Source: Pseudomonadota bacterium (GTDB lineage Bacteria; Pseudomonadota; Alphaproteobacteria; UBA2136; UBA6156). From it: a stretch of 7,825 bases of DNA. Below are positions 1-4,981 of the stretch, piece after piece. Where the stretch lies: positions 1 through 7,825 of the forward strand of contig RFNJ01000098.1 in NCBI GenBank assembly GCA_009927255.1, written 5' to 3'. The notes beneath the pieces were generated by a model. The model saw only the letters and a program-made list of their open reading frames with translations. It was not told where the DNA came from and made no database searches. The translations under genes were made by a program, and so were the position numbers. Within the stretch, counting starts at the first letter, position 1; each line of letters begins with the position of its first letter.

Positions 1-2
1 CC

Positions 3-815
3 GACATTCTTTCTCCAGTGGTTGTCGTTCCCGCAGCCCCTGTGCCAGCGAGCAATGCCAACCAAGGCTTGGCTCGCCAGAGCTCCCATTCTTTGGGGAG
101 CGTCGGCGGCCAAGCCAGTGGTGAAGAGCGCGTGCCCATGACGCGGATTCGCAAAACCATCGCCACGCGGCTGAAGCAGGCGCAGAACACCGCGGCGATG
201 CTGACGACCTATAACGAGATTGATTTAAGCCGCGTGAATGCCTTGCGCGCGCAGTTTAAGGAAGCTTTTGAGAAAAAGCATGGCGTCAAGCTTGGCTATA
301 TGGGCTTTTTTACTGCGGCGGTGGTGCAGGCGTTGCGCGAATTCCCTGCGCTGAATGCCGAAATTGATGGCGAGGAGATTGTTTATAAGCATCACCACGA
401 TATTGGCGTGGCGGTGAGCAGCGAGCGCGGGCTGGTGGTGCCGGTTTTACGCAGCGCGGGCAGCAAAACGCTGGCGCAGATTGAGGGCGAAATTGCAGAC
501 TTTGGCAAGCGCGCCAAAACCGGCGGATTGCGGCCCGATGAACTGGCGGGGGGAACGTTTAGCATCACCAACGGCGGGGTGTTTGGCAGCCTGATGAGCA
601 TGCCGATTTTGAATTTTCCGCAGGTGGGGATTTTGGGAATGCACGCGATTAAAGAGCGGCCGGTGGTGGTGGATGGCCAAATTGTGATTCGGCCGATGAT
701 GTATGTGGCCTTAACCTACGACCACCGGATTGTGGATGGCCGCGAAGCCGTGGGCTTTTTGGTGCGGGTGAAGGAGTGCCTTGAGGAGCCAAGCCGGTTG
801 GTGTTGGGGGTTTAG
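3..815 (+). CDS. sucB: Dihydrolipoamide succinyltransferase, E2 of 2-oxoglutarate dehydrogenase (3' part)
   Basis: This is the C-terminal 270 codons of a 2-oxoacid dehydrogenase E2 acyltransferase. The gene runs in from the left edge, so the lipoyl and subunit-binding domains are missing. The enzyme transfers the succinyl group from lipoamide to CoA in the TCA cycle. Visible parts are a Pro/Ala-rich linker, the catalytic-domain opening VPMTRIRKTIATRLK, the FSITNGGVFGS segment, and the active-site motif DHRIVDG (His241 and Asp245 of the partial protein). The ending EEPSRLVLGV is typical of E2o. The succinyl rather than acetyl assignment rests on overall resemblance and is an inference. The linker holds an unusual in-frame palindromic insertion (60-116) that encodes NQGLARQSSHSLGSVGGQA. 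The stop TAG is 3 bases before the next gene, which suggests cotranscription. Confidence 0.9.
   Translation, partial: DILSPVVVVPAAPVPASNANQGLARQSSHSLGSVGGQASGEERVPMTRIRKTIATRLKQAQNTAAMLTTYNEIDLSRVNALRAQFKEAFEKKHGVKLGYMGFFTAAVVQALREFPALNAEIDGEEIVYKHHHDIGVAVSSERGLVVPVLRSAGSKTLAQIEGEIADFGKRAKTGGLRPDELAGGTFSITNGGVFGSLMSMPILNFPQVGILGMHAIKERPVVVDGQIVIRPMMYVALTYDHRIVDGREAVGFLVRVKECLEEPSRLVLGV
60..116 (+). repeat. Palindromic repeat element, copy 1, in frame inside sucB
   Basis: This 57-base element folds into a long interrupted hairpin: GGCTTGGC (66-73) pairs with GCCAAGCC (109-116), then a bulged T (74), CGCC (75-78) with GGCG (105-108), a 3x3 internal loop (AGA/GTC), and GCTCCC (82-87) with GGGAGC (96-101) around an 8-base loop. 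The first 19 bases, AACCAAGGCTTGGCTCGCC, and the last 12, GGCGGCCAAGCC, are identical in the copy at 2813-2860. At 57 bases the insertion keeps the sucB frame, and it falls in the flexible linker between the binding and catalytic domains. This recalls the Rickettsia palindromic elements, which are known to insert in frame into genes. Membership of that exact family is not shown. Confidence 0.75.
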
Positions 816-818
816 CCG

Positions 819-1223
819 ATGGTGATTACGAGCTTATTGGCCGGATTTTTGGGCTTGTGGCTGCTGGGCCAGAGCGTGCTGGTGATGCTGATGCGGCGGC
901 AGCTGCGGGTGGCGATTGGCAACGGTGCGGGTAAACAGCCACTGCTGGAGCGGGCGATGCGGGCGCAGGCCAACACTGCTGAATATGCGCCGCTGCTGCT
1001 GATTTTGCTGGGGCTGGCGGAAATGCAAACTGGTGCCATGCTGCTGCTGGCGATGCTGGCGGGGATTATTGCGGCGGGGCGGGTTTTTCATGCGATTGCG
1101 CTGTTGTGGACCGAGCCGCGGGATATCAAACTGGGGCTGAATTTTCGGGTGGCGGGGATGGCGTGCACGTGGACGGGGCTTGGTATTTTGGCGGGGTGGG
1201 CGTTGGTGGTTGGGTTGGTATAA
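819..1223 (+). CDS. MAPEG-family integral membrane protein
   Basis: This 134-aa protein has about four hydrophobic segments (roughly residues 1-24, 55-67, 70-90 and 112-134). It carries the family hallmark of membrane-associated proteins in eicosanoid and glutathione metabolism: an ERAMRAQANTAEYAPLLLI stretch at the start of helix 2, matching the ERxxRAxxNxxExxP pattern, followed by GRVFHA near residue 88. Bacterial relatives are inner-membrane proteins, some with glutathione transferase or peroxidase activity, but the substrate here is unknown. The ATG at 819 lies 3 bases after the sucB stop, and a G-run (805-810) inside the end of sucB can act as its ribosome binding site, so the two genes are probably cotranslated. 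A strong hairpin follows at 1230-1251. Confidence 0.85.
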   Translation: MVITSLLAGFLGLWLLGQSVLVMLMRRQLRVAIGNGAGKQPLLERAMRAQANTAEYAPLLLILLGLAEMQTGAMLLLAMLAGIIAAGRVFHAIALLWTEPRDIKLGLNFRVAGMACTWTGLGILAGWALVVGLV

Positions 1224-1229
1224 AATGAA

Positions 1230-1251
1230 CCGCCGCCCGGGTGGGCGGCGG
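1230..1251. terminator. Bidirectional hairpin between convergent genes
   Basis: CCGCCGCCC (1230-1238) and GGGCGGCGG (1243-1251) form a perfect 9-bp GC stem with a GGGT loop. It sits between the MAPEG stop (1223) and the stop of the convergent 122-aa gene (1273). Read on the minus strand it is followed by TTCATTTTA, a modest U-rich tail. On the plus strand there is no clear T-run. It most likely terminates the minus-strand gene and may slow plus-strand readthrough. Confidence 0.6.
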
Positions 1252-1272
1252 GGAATGGGTTGTCTTAGCCGT

Positions 1273-1641
1273 TTAGTTAGCGACTTCAACCATGACGTAG
1301 GCAAATACTTCGGCCTGCCATTTCTCTTGCTCGTTGCCGAGATTATCGAAGAGTTCTTTCAGCTTGGCCGCAATGGTCATCGCTTGAGTAATGGTGAGGT
1401 TTTCCAGCCATTGGCTCACGTAGCACACATCTCCGCCACTGACGATTTTTTCAACGACTGGTGCGTTAAGAGTAACAATAGATGAAGGGAATGCTTGCAG
1501 CACTCCGGCAAGAAAAACAGTGAATGTTGCAGTGATGATGTCTTCATCTGGAATAATGTACTCACCGTGAATGAAATCGAACTTAACTTTGATGAGGAAA
1601 TCCTTCGGCTCATTGAGGTTACGGTCGGGAGAGAGGGACAT
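1273..1641 (-). CDS. Hypothetical protein, 122 aa
   Basis: I do not recognise the family. The protein is soluble and mildly acidic, with no signal peptide or clear membrane segment; the stretch TATFTVFLAGVLQAF is hydrophobic but short. The C-terminal half (ITQAMTIAAKLKELFDNLGNEQEKWQAEVFAYVM) looks helical. The reading frame is credible because the ATG at 1641 has a GGAG ribosome binding site at 1649-1652 with 7-base spacing, a near-consensus promoter lies upstream (1704-1733), and a hairpin terminator follows the stop. It is therefore probably a single-gene unit. The position beside a dnaB fragment and other orphan genes suggests acquired DNA, but no mobile-element protein is present to prove it. 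Confidence 0.65.
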   Translation of the reverse strand: MSLSPDRNLNEPKDFLIKVKFDFIHGEYIIPDEDIITATFTVFLAGVLQAFPSSIVTLNAPVVEKIVSGGDVCYVSQWLENLTITQAMTIAAKLKELFDNLGNEQEKWQAEVFAYVMVEVAN

Positions 1642-1703
1642 AGGATGACTCCATGGTGAAGCGCACCGCTGCGGGGAAAGGCTTGATGATGGTGCGTGGG
1701 CGG

Positions 1704-1733
1704 ACTATAGGATGGGGGTTTGCTAAATGTCAA
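1704..1733 (-). promoter_or_regulatory. Sigma-70 promoter of the 122-aa gene
   Basis: On the minus strand a perfect -35 TTGACA (1728-1733) is followed after 18 bases by -10 TATAGT (1704-1709, 5 of 6 consensus). Transcription would start near 1697, giving a leader of about 55 bases before the ATG at 1641. It lies just downstream of the terminator of the 64-aa gene, so the two genes look like separate units. Confidence 0.7.
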
Positions 1734-1752
1734 TAAAAGTATGCAAAGTATG

Positions 1753-1786
1753 AAAAACCAACGGGCAGCCGATGGCTGCCTGTTGG
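1753..1786 (-). terminator. Rho-independent terminator of the 64-aa gene
   Basis: CCAAC-G-GGCAGCC (1758-1770) pairs with GGCTGCC-T-GTTGG (1774-1786), giving a 13-bp stem with one G-U pair and a 3-base loop. On the minus strand it is followed at once by TTTTT (1753-1757). It begins 18 bases past the stop of the 64-aa gene. This is a textbook intrinsic terminator and supports that gene as real and expressed. Confidence 0.85.
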
Positions 1787-1803
1787 GGGATTGCCCAAGG
1801 TGT

Positions 1804-1998
1804 TTAGCTGCCGCTGGGCTGCATATCCTCATCATTAGCATCATCAGGGTAGCCACCACTGTTGGAGTAGGCTTCAGTGATGGCATCCATTGCCGCTGGG
1901 TGGCTTTCCAGCGGGGGGGACGGTTGCTGAGTGGGAGTCCGCTTAGCGGCGTCTGCTGCCGAGATGCGGACGGGCAGTTTTTCGGTTTCGGTGGGCAT
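1804..1998 (-). CDS. Small hypothetical protein, 64 aa, Pro/Ser/Asp-rich
   Basis: I do not recognise the family. The peptide begins MPTETEKLPVRIS and is rich in Pro, Ser, Ala and acidic residues, with a C-terminus of alternating Asp, Asn and Glu (GGYPDDANDEDMQPSGS). It has no membrane segment or obvious fold and is probably disordered and acidic. Expression signals are unusually complete for such a small frame: a GGAGG ribosome binding site at 2003-2007 just before the ATG, a promoter-like pair (2048-2076), a 16-base dyad at the predicted transcript start (2025-2040), and a strong intrinsic terminator (1753-1786). It could be a small regulatory, toxin-neutralising or phage-derived protein; nothing in the sequence decides between these. 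Confidence 0.6.
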   Translation of the reverse strand: MPTETEKLPVRISAADAAKRTPTQQPSPPLESHPAAMDAITEAYSNSGGYPDDANDEDMQPSGS

Positions 1999-2024
1999 GG
2001 TGCCTCCGGTGAAGGGGTTGCGGT

Positions 2025-2040
2025 TGGTAGCAGGCTACCA
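2025..2040 (-). promoter_or_regulatory. 16-base dyad, possible operator of the 64-aa gene
   Basis: TGGTAGC-AG-GCTACCA is a perfect 7-bp inverted repeat with a 2-base centre. It begins at the predicted transcription start of the 64-aa gene, just downstream of its -10 box. That position suits an operator bound by a dimeric repressor. A very tight RNA hairpin is less likely because the loop is only 2 bases. The regulator is unknown. Confidence 0.4.
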
Positions 2041-2047
2041 TTTGTAT

Positions 2048-2076
2048 TGTATAATATTTTTGGGTTTGGGTGGCAA
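2048..2076 (-). promoter_or_regulatory. Probable promoter of the 64-aa gene
   Basis: On the minus strand, -35 TTGCCA (2071-2076) is followed after 17 bases by -10 TATACA (2048-2053); TACAAT two bases further is an alternative -10. The surrounding A/T-rich stretch is unusual for this G-rich neighbourhood. The transcript would begin near 2041. Confidence 0.5.
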
Positions 2077-2097
2077 GGTGTGGTTTTTGGGGTGCGG

Positions 2098-2232
2098 GGG
2101 AAGACGGAGATTCTTATCTCCAAAAACCGCAAGGGGCCGACGGGTGTGGTGAACTTGATGTTCCACCCTGAGACGACGACGTTTCATAATTTTGCGAAGC
2201 AGAGTTATGGGGAGGAGCGGTTGGCCGGGTGA
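2098..2232 (+). pseudogene. dnaB: Orphan C-terminal fragment of DnaB replicative helicase
   Basis: The plus-strand frame ending at TGA (2230-2232) reads GKTEILISKNRKGPTGVV, then NLMFHPETTTFHNFA and KQSYGEERLAG. This matches the conserved end of DnaB helicases, where an AE-I-I-KxRxGPTG segment is followed by V-L-F----T-F-N. Only about 45 codons are present. The same frame upstream (GWQGVVFGVR) shows no DnaB character, and no RecA-type ATPase motifs, start codon or ribosome binding site precede it. It is best read as a 5'-truncated remnant, left by rearrangement, a phage or plasmid, or duplication of the chromosomal dnaB. The identification rests on motif recognition and was not tested by alignment. 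Confidence 0.6.
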
Positions 2233-2256
2233 CCGGATTTCCCTAGATAACCTTGC

Positions 2257-2285
2257 ACAAAAAGGAGGCCCCGTGGGGCCTCCTT
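2257..2285 (-). terminator. Rho-independent terminator of the 124-aa gene
   Basis: AAGGAGGCCCC (2262-2272) and GGGGCCTCCTT (2275-2285) are perfectly complementary, with only GT between them, so the actual loop is probably 4 bases. On the minus strand the stem runs into TTTTTGTG. It begins 14 bases past the stop codon at 2299. In the plus direction it also lies 30 bases past the dnaB fragment. Confidence 0.85.
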
Positions 2286-2298
2286 CGTCTTGCTGTGG

Positions 2299-2673
2299 TT
2301 ACTTCTTGGACACCTTTGTCCACCCCTCCTCCGACCACACCCGCAGATAGAGGAATACCTTGCGAGTATCATCCAACACTGGGAGTGCTGGAGGAGAGTC
2401 ATTCGGAGTAGGGTAGTAAAAGTCCTCCGTTTCTTCCCGGTAATGCCAGCGCAGCTGGGCATGGCCACGCTGCGTCTGGAGCCGAATGCGAGCAAAAGTT
2501 TCGCTCGCCATCAACTTTTGGATGTTGCCAGCAAAGAACGGCCCATTCAGAACCTGCTCTTCGCAGTAGCCGAGCTTCCAGAGTTTGGGCTTAGCCTTGG
2601 CAAAAGCCTTAGAAAGCCACTGCTCCAAAGCCGCAGCTTCTTTCTCTATCGCACGAAGTTGTTTTTTGTGCAT
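2299..2673 (-). CDS. Hypothetical protein, about 124 aa
   Basis: I do not recognise the family. The frame opens with GTG at 2682, but GGAG at 2682-2685 is too close to that codon and sits 8 bases before the ATG at 2673, so I take the ATG. The N-terminal 30 residues are basic, Lys/Ala/Glu-rich and probably helical or coiled (KKQLRAIEKEAAALEQWLSKAFAKAK). The rest is mixed, with many aromatic residues (LRWHYREETEDFYYP, VFLYLRVWSEEGW), suggesting a small soluble alpha/beta domain. It is a stand-alone unit with its own promoter (2719-2746) and intrinsic terminator (2262-2285). It may belong to an acquired patch together with the neighbouring orphan genes. Confidence 0.65.
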   Translation of the reverse strand: MHKKQLRAIEKEAAALEQWLSKAFAKAKPKLWKLGYCEEQVLNGPFFAGNIQKLMASETFARIRLQTQRGHAQLRWHYREETEDFYYPTPNDSPPALPVLDDTRKVFLYLRVWSEEGWTKVSKK

Positions 2674-2718
2674 TGCGCACACTCCAATGGTTGTAGATAC
2701 GGCATGTAGAAATCTGTA

Positions 2719-2746
2719 TGTATACTATTATTTTAATAAAAATCAA
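2719..2746 (-). promoter_or_regulatory. Probable promoter of the 124-aa gene
   Basis: On the minus strand, TTGATT (2741-2746) and TATACA (2719-2724) are separated by 16 bases inside an A/T-rich stretch. The predicted transcript start is near 2712, about 40 bases before the ATG at 2673. Confidence 0.5.
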
Positions 2747-2775
2747 CCCCCTTGCTAAATAAATGAAGTATAAAC

Positions 2776-2799
2776 AAAAAAGCCCTCCAATCGAAGGGC
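2776..2799 (-). terminator. Rho-independent terminator of groESL
   Basis: Read on the minus strand, GCCCTTC (2793-2799) and GGAGGGC (2782-2788) form a 7-bp stem with one G-U pair around a GATT tetraloop, followed directly by TTTTTT (2776-2781). It lies about 75 bases past the groEL stop, with a palindromic repeat in between. Confidence 0.8.
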
Positions 2800-2812
2800 C
2801 CTTCGCGCAGCA

Positions 2813-2860
2813 AACCAAGGCTTGGCTCGCCGGAGCTCGTAGAGCGCAGGCGGCCAAGCC
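2813..2860 (+). repeat. Palindromic repeat element, copy 2, in the groEL 3' untranslated region
   Basis: This 48-base copy of the sucB element is in the same plus-strand orientation. GGCTTGGC (2819-2826) pairs with GCCAAGCC (2853-2860), then a bulged T, CGCC with GGCG, a 3x3 internal loop (GGA/GCA), and GCTC (2835-2838) with GAGC (2842-2845) around GTA. The outer arms are identical to copy 1. The apical arm is 9 bases shorter and differs in sequence but still pairs. Read in the frame used in sucB, this copy has a TAG stop, so it could not be tolerated there. It starts 11 bases beyond the groEL stop and precedes the terminator. Confidence 0.75.
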
Positions 2861-2871
2861 GAGTTATGGAT

Positions 2872-4506
2872 TTAGAAATCCATCCCCCCCATGCCCCCAC
2901 CCATGCCCGCAGGCGCGGCAGGCTTGGGCTCGGGCAGGTCGGTAATCATCACCTCGGTGGTGACCATCAGCCCGGCCACGCTGGCGGCGTTTTGCAGGGC
3001 GCAGCGCACCACTTTGGCGGGGTCAATAATCCCAACCTTGAACATATCGTCCACGTACTCGCCCGTTGCGGCGTTGTAGCCAAAGCTGCCCTTGGCGTCC
3101 TTCACCTTGCCGGCCACCACCGCGCCGTCTTCACCGGCGTTGCTGGCAATCGTGCGCAGCGGGGCTTCCAGCGCACGGCGGATAATCTCCACCCCGGTCT
3201 TCTGGTCGGCATTGTGGGTCTTCACATTTTCCAGCGCCTTCAGGCAACAAATCAGCGCGGTGCCACCACCGGCCACCACACCTTCTTCCACCGCCGCACG
3301 GGTAGCAGCAAGAGCGTCATCAATGCGGTCTTTGCGCTCTTTCACTTCCACCTCAGTTGCGCCGCCCACCTTAATCACTGCCACCCCGCCAGCCAACTTG
3401 GCCAAGCGCTCTTGTAGTTTTTCGCGGTCATAATCGCTGGTAGTTTCTTCAATTTGCGCGCGGATTTGCACGCAGCGGGCGTCCACATCCTTTTTGCTGC
3501 CAGAACCATCCACAATGGTGGTGTGGTCCTTGGTAATGGTCACGTTACCCGCCTTGCCAAGGTGGTCATCTTGCACGTTTTCCAGCGTCATGCCGGTTTC
3601 TTCGCTGATGACCACGCCACCGGTGAGGATGGCAATATCCTCCAGCATCGCCTTGCGTCGGTCGCCAAAGCCGGGGGCTTTCACCGCCGCCACTTTCAGG
3701 CCGCCGCGCAGCTTGTTCACCACCAGCGTGGCCAGCGCTTGGCCGTCCACGTCTTCGGCAATAATCAGCAGTTCGCGGCCTGCGCGGGCAATCGGTTCCA
3801 GCACCGGCAGCAGTTGCTCAAGGTTGCTGATTTTGCGGTCGGTGATGAGAATCACCGCGTCCTTCATTTCCACCTGCATTTTGTCGGCGTTGGTGATGAA
3901 GTAGGGCGAAAGGTAGCCGCGGTCAAACTGCATGCCCTTCACGGTATCGAGCGTGGTTTCCAAACCCTTGGCTTCTTCCACGGTAATCACGCCTTCTTGG
4001 CCCACTACGTCCATCGCCTTGGCAATGTAGTCGCCCACGGTGCTGTCGCCGTTGGCCGAAATGGTGGCCACTTGGGCAATATCACCCTTGCCGTTAATCT
4101 TCTTGCTCTGCTTTTTCAGCTCTTCCACCACGGCAGAAACCGCAGCGTCAATCCCGCGCTTCAAGTCCATCGGGTTGGCACCGGCCGCAACCATTTTGCC
4201 GCCTTCCAGCACAATCGCTTGGGCCAGCACAGTGGCGGTGGTGGTGCCGTCGCCGGCCACATCTACGGTTTTGCTCGCCACTTCGCGCACCATTTGCGCG
4301 CCCATGTTTTCAAACTTGTCGGCCAACGTAATTTCCTTGGCCACGGTCACGCCGTCTTTGGTGATGCGCGGCGCGCCAAAGCTCTTGTCAATCACCACGT
4401 TGCGGCCTTTTGGCCCCAGCGTTGCCTTCACCGCATTGGCCAGCACGTTTACGCCGTTCAGCATCTTCACGCGGGCTTCATTCCCAAATCTTAAATCCTT
4501 CGCCAT
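2872..4506 (-). CDS. groEL: Chaperonin GroEL (Hsp60)
   Basis: This is a full-length 544-aa 60-kDa chaperonin (E. coli has 548). It forms the double heptameric ring that folds proteins in the cytoplasm with GroES and ATP. Landmarks are GPKGRNVVID near residue 31, KDGVTVAKEI with Asp51, the ATP-site GDGTTTATVLAQ at 85-96, the apical-domain stretch ISNLEQLLPVLEPIARAG, RAAVEEGVVAGGG, with the catalytic Asp of the IDDAL stretch just before it, and the flexible GGGMGGMDF tail. The ATG at 4506 has an AGGAG ribosome binding site 9 bases away. It is the second gene of the operon, 60 bases after groES, and the gap holds a degenerate heptamer array. Regulation is expected through the CIRCE operator upstream of groES. 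Confidence 0.98.
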   Translation of the reverse strand: MAKDLRFGNEARVKMLNGVNVLANAVKATLGPKGRNVVIDKSFGAPRITKDGVTVAKEITLADKFENMGAQMVREVASKTVDVAGDGTTTATVLAQAIVLEGGKMVAAGANPMDLKRGIDAAVSAVVEELKKQSKKINGKGDIAQVATISANGDSTVGDYIAKAMDVVGQEGVITVEEAKGLETTLDTVKGMQFDRGYLSPYFITNADKMQVEMKDAVILITDRKISNLEQLLPVLEPIARAGRELLIIAEDVDGQALATLVVNKLRGGLKVAAVKAPGFGDRRKAMLEDIAILTGGVVISEETGMTLENVQDDHLGKAGNVTITKDHTTIVDGSGSKKDVDARCVQIRAQIEETTSDYDREKLQERLAKLAGGVAVIKVGGATEVEVKERKDRIDDALAATRAAVEEGVVAGGGTALICCLKALENVKTHNADQKTGVEIIRRALEAPLRTIASNAGEDGAVVAGKVKDAKGSFGYNAATGEYVDDMFKVGIIDPAKVVRCALQNAASVAGLMVTTEVMITDLPEPKPAAPAGMGGGMGGMDF

Positions 4507-4529
4507 GTTGTATATCTCCTTTTCTGTTT

Positions 4530-4560
4530 CCTAATACCTAAAACCTAATGCCTAACACCT
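4530..4560 (-). repeat. Degenerate heptamer array between groES and groEL
   Basis: On the minus strand the spacer reads AGGTGTT, AGGCATT, AGGTTTT, AGGTATT, AGG: four complete AGGNNTT heptamers and a partial fifth, ending just before the groEL ribosome binding site. A closely similar array of 7-8-base units lies between prmA and the M24 peptidase gene (6637-6667). Both lie between cotranscribed genes. Function unknown. Confidence 0.65.
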
Positions 4561-4566
4561 ATTTAT

Positions 4567-4872
4567 TTACTTCATCACCGCAATCACATCATCCTCTTTC
4601 ACAATCAACAGCTCTTCGCCGTCAATCTTAATATCCGTTGCGGCCCACTTGCCAAACAGCACTTTGTCGCCCACCGCCACTTCCATTTTCAGGCGCTTTT
4701 CGCCGTCTTCATCCCACTTGCCGGGGCCAACCGCCAGCACGGTGCCTTGCTGCGGCTTTTCCTTGGCGTTGTCGGGGATGATAATGCCGCTTTTGGTTTT
4801 TTCCTCGGCTTCCAACCGCTTCACCACCAGCCGATCGGCCAGCGGCTTAATCTTTTTCGCCACATCACTCAT
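4567..4872 (-). CDS. groES: Co-chaperonin GroES (Hsp10)
   Basis: This 101-aa protein is the heptameric lid of the GroEL chamber. It shows the family opening IKPLADRLVVKRLE, the mobile loop that binds GroEL (EEKTKSGIIIPDNAKEKPQQGTVLAVGPG, about residues 23-51), and the closing GEELLIVKEDDVIAVMK. An AGGAG ribosome binding site (4881-4885) lies 8 bases before the ATG. It is the first gene of the groESL operon, with a sigma-70-like promoter and CIRCE operator upstream. Confidence 0.97.
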   Translation of the reverse strand: MSDVAKKIKPLADRLVVKRLEAEEKTKSGIIIPDNAKEKPQQGTVLAVGPGKWDEDGEKRLKMEVAVGDKVLFGKWAATDIKIDGEELLIVKEDDVIAVMK

Positions 4873-4886
4873 AAATCTATCTCCTT

Positions 4887-4901
4887 GTTATCATTGATAA
4901 C
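4887..4901 (-). promoter_or_regulatory. 15-base palindrome in the groES leader
   Basis: GTTATCA-T-TGATAAC is a perfect 7-bp dyad around one central base. It lies between the CIRCE operator and the groES ribosome binding site, ending 2 bases before AGGAG. It could be a second operator. As RNA it would not fold well, because the loop is too small. Role unproven. Confidence 0.35.
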
Positions 4902-4919
4902 TTAAGGGAATATTCCGCT

Positions 4920-4955
4920 TTAGCACTCCCCCAAGCGGAGTGATTATTAGCACTC
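4920..4955 (-). promoter_or_regulatory. CIRCE-type HrcA operator with an extra half-site
   Basis: On the plus strand TTAGCACTC (4920-4928), a 9-base spacer and GAGTGATTA (4938-4946) match the CIRCE consensus TTAGCACTC-N9-GAGTGCTAA, with two mismatches in the second arm. Immediately next to it is another perfect TTAGCACTC (4947-4955), a third half-site in direct orientation 27 bases from the first. HrcA repressor binding to CIRCE is the established control of groESL in many bacteria. The hrcA gene is not in this window. Confidence 0.85.
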
Positions 4956-4972
4956 TCACAGGTTCATTGCAA
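4943..4972 (-). promoter_or_regulatory. Probable groESL promoter
   Basis: On the minus strand, -35 TTGCAA (4967-4972) and -10 AATAAT (4943-4948) are 18 bases apart; TAATAA with 17-base spacing is an alternative. The -10 overlaps the CIRCE half-sites, so bound HrcA would block polymerase. I saw no convincing heat-shock sigma-32 promoter. Confidence 0.5.
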
Positions 4973-4981
4973 GTAAAAAAT

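Noticed and set aside
2050..2055. Perfect plus-strand TATAAT as a promoter for the dnaB fragment
   Set aside because: No acceptable -35 box lies at 16-18 bases; the nearest TTGGTA is 20 bases away, and nothing downstream has a start signal. The A/T stretch is better explained by the minus-strand promoter.
1720..2232. A 170-codon plus-strand frame as one intact gene
   Set aside because: Only its last 45 codons look like a protein family (DnaB end). The upstream part crosses the terminator, promoter and coding sequence of minus-strand genes and has no ribosome binding site.
2921..2938. A third copy of the palindromic repeat suggested by GGCTTGGGCTCGGG
   Set aside because: It is groEL coding sequence (Pro-Glu-Pro-Lys-Pro region), lacks the complementary right arm and matches only partly.
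2872..4506. Long open frames on the plus strand opposite groEL (for example 3454-4494, 346 codons)
   Set aside because: They are antisense shadows of a clear groEL, rich in His and Arg as expected from its complementary codons, and have no family resemblance of their own.
4530..4560. CRISPR or telomere-type repeat interpretation of the AGG arrays
   Set aside because: Units of 7-8 bases without spacers are not CRISPR, and the degenerate units inside an operon spacer do not fit a telomere.
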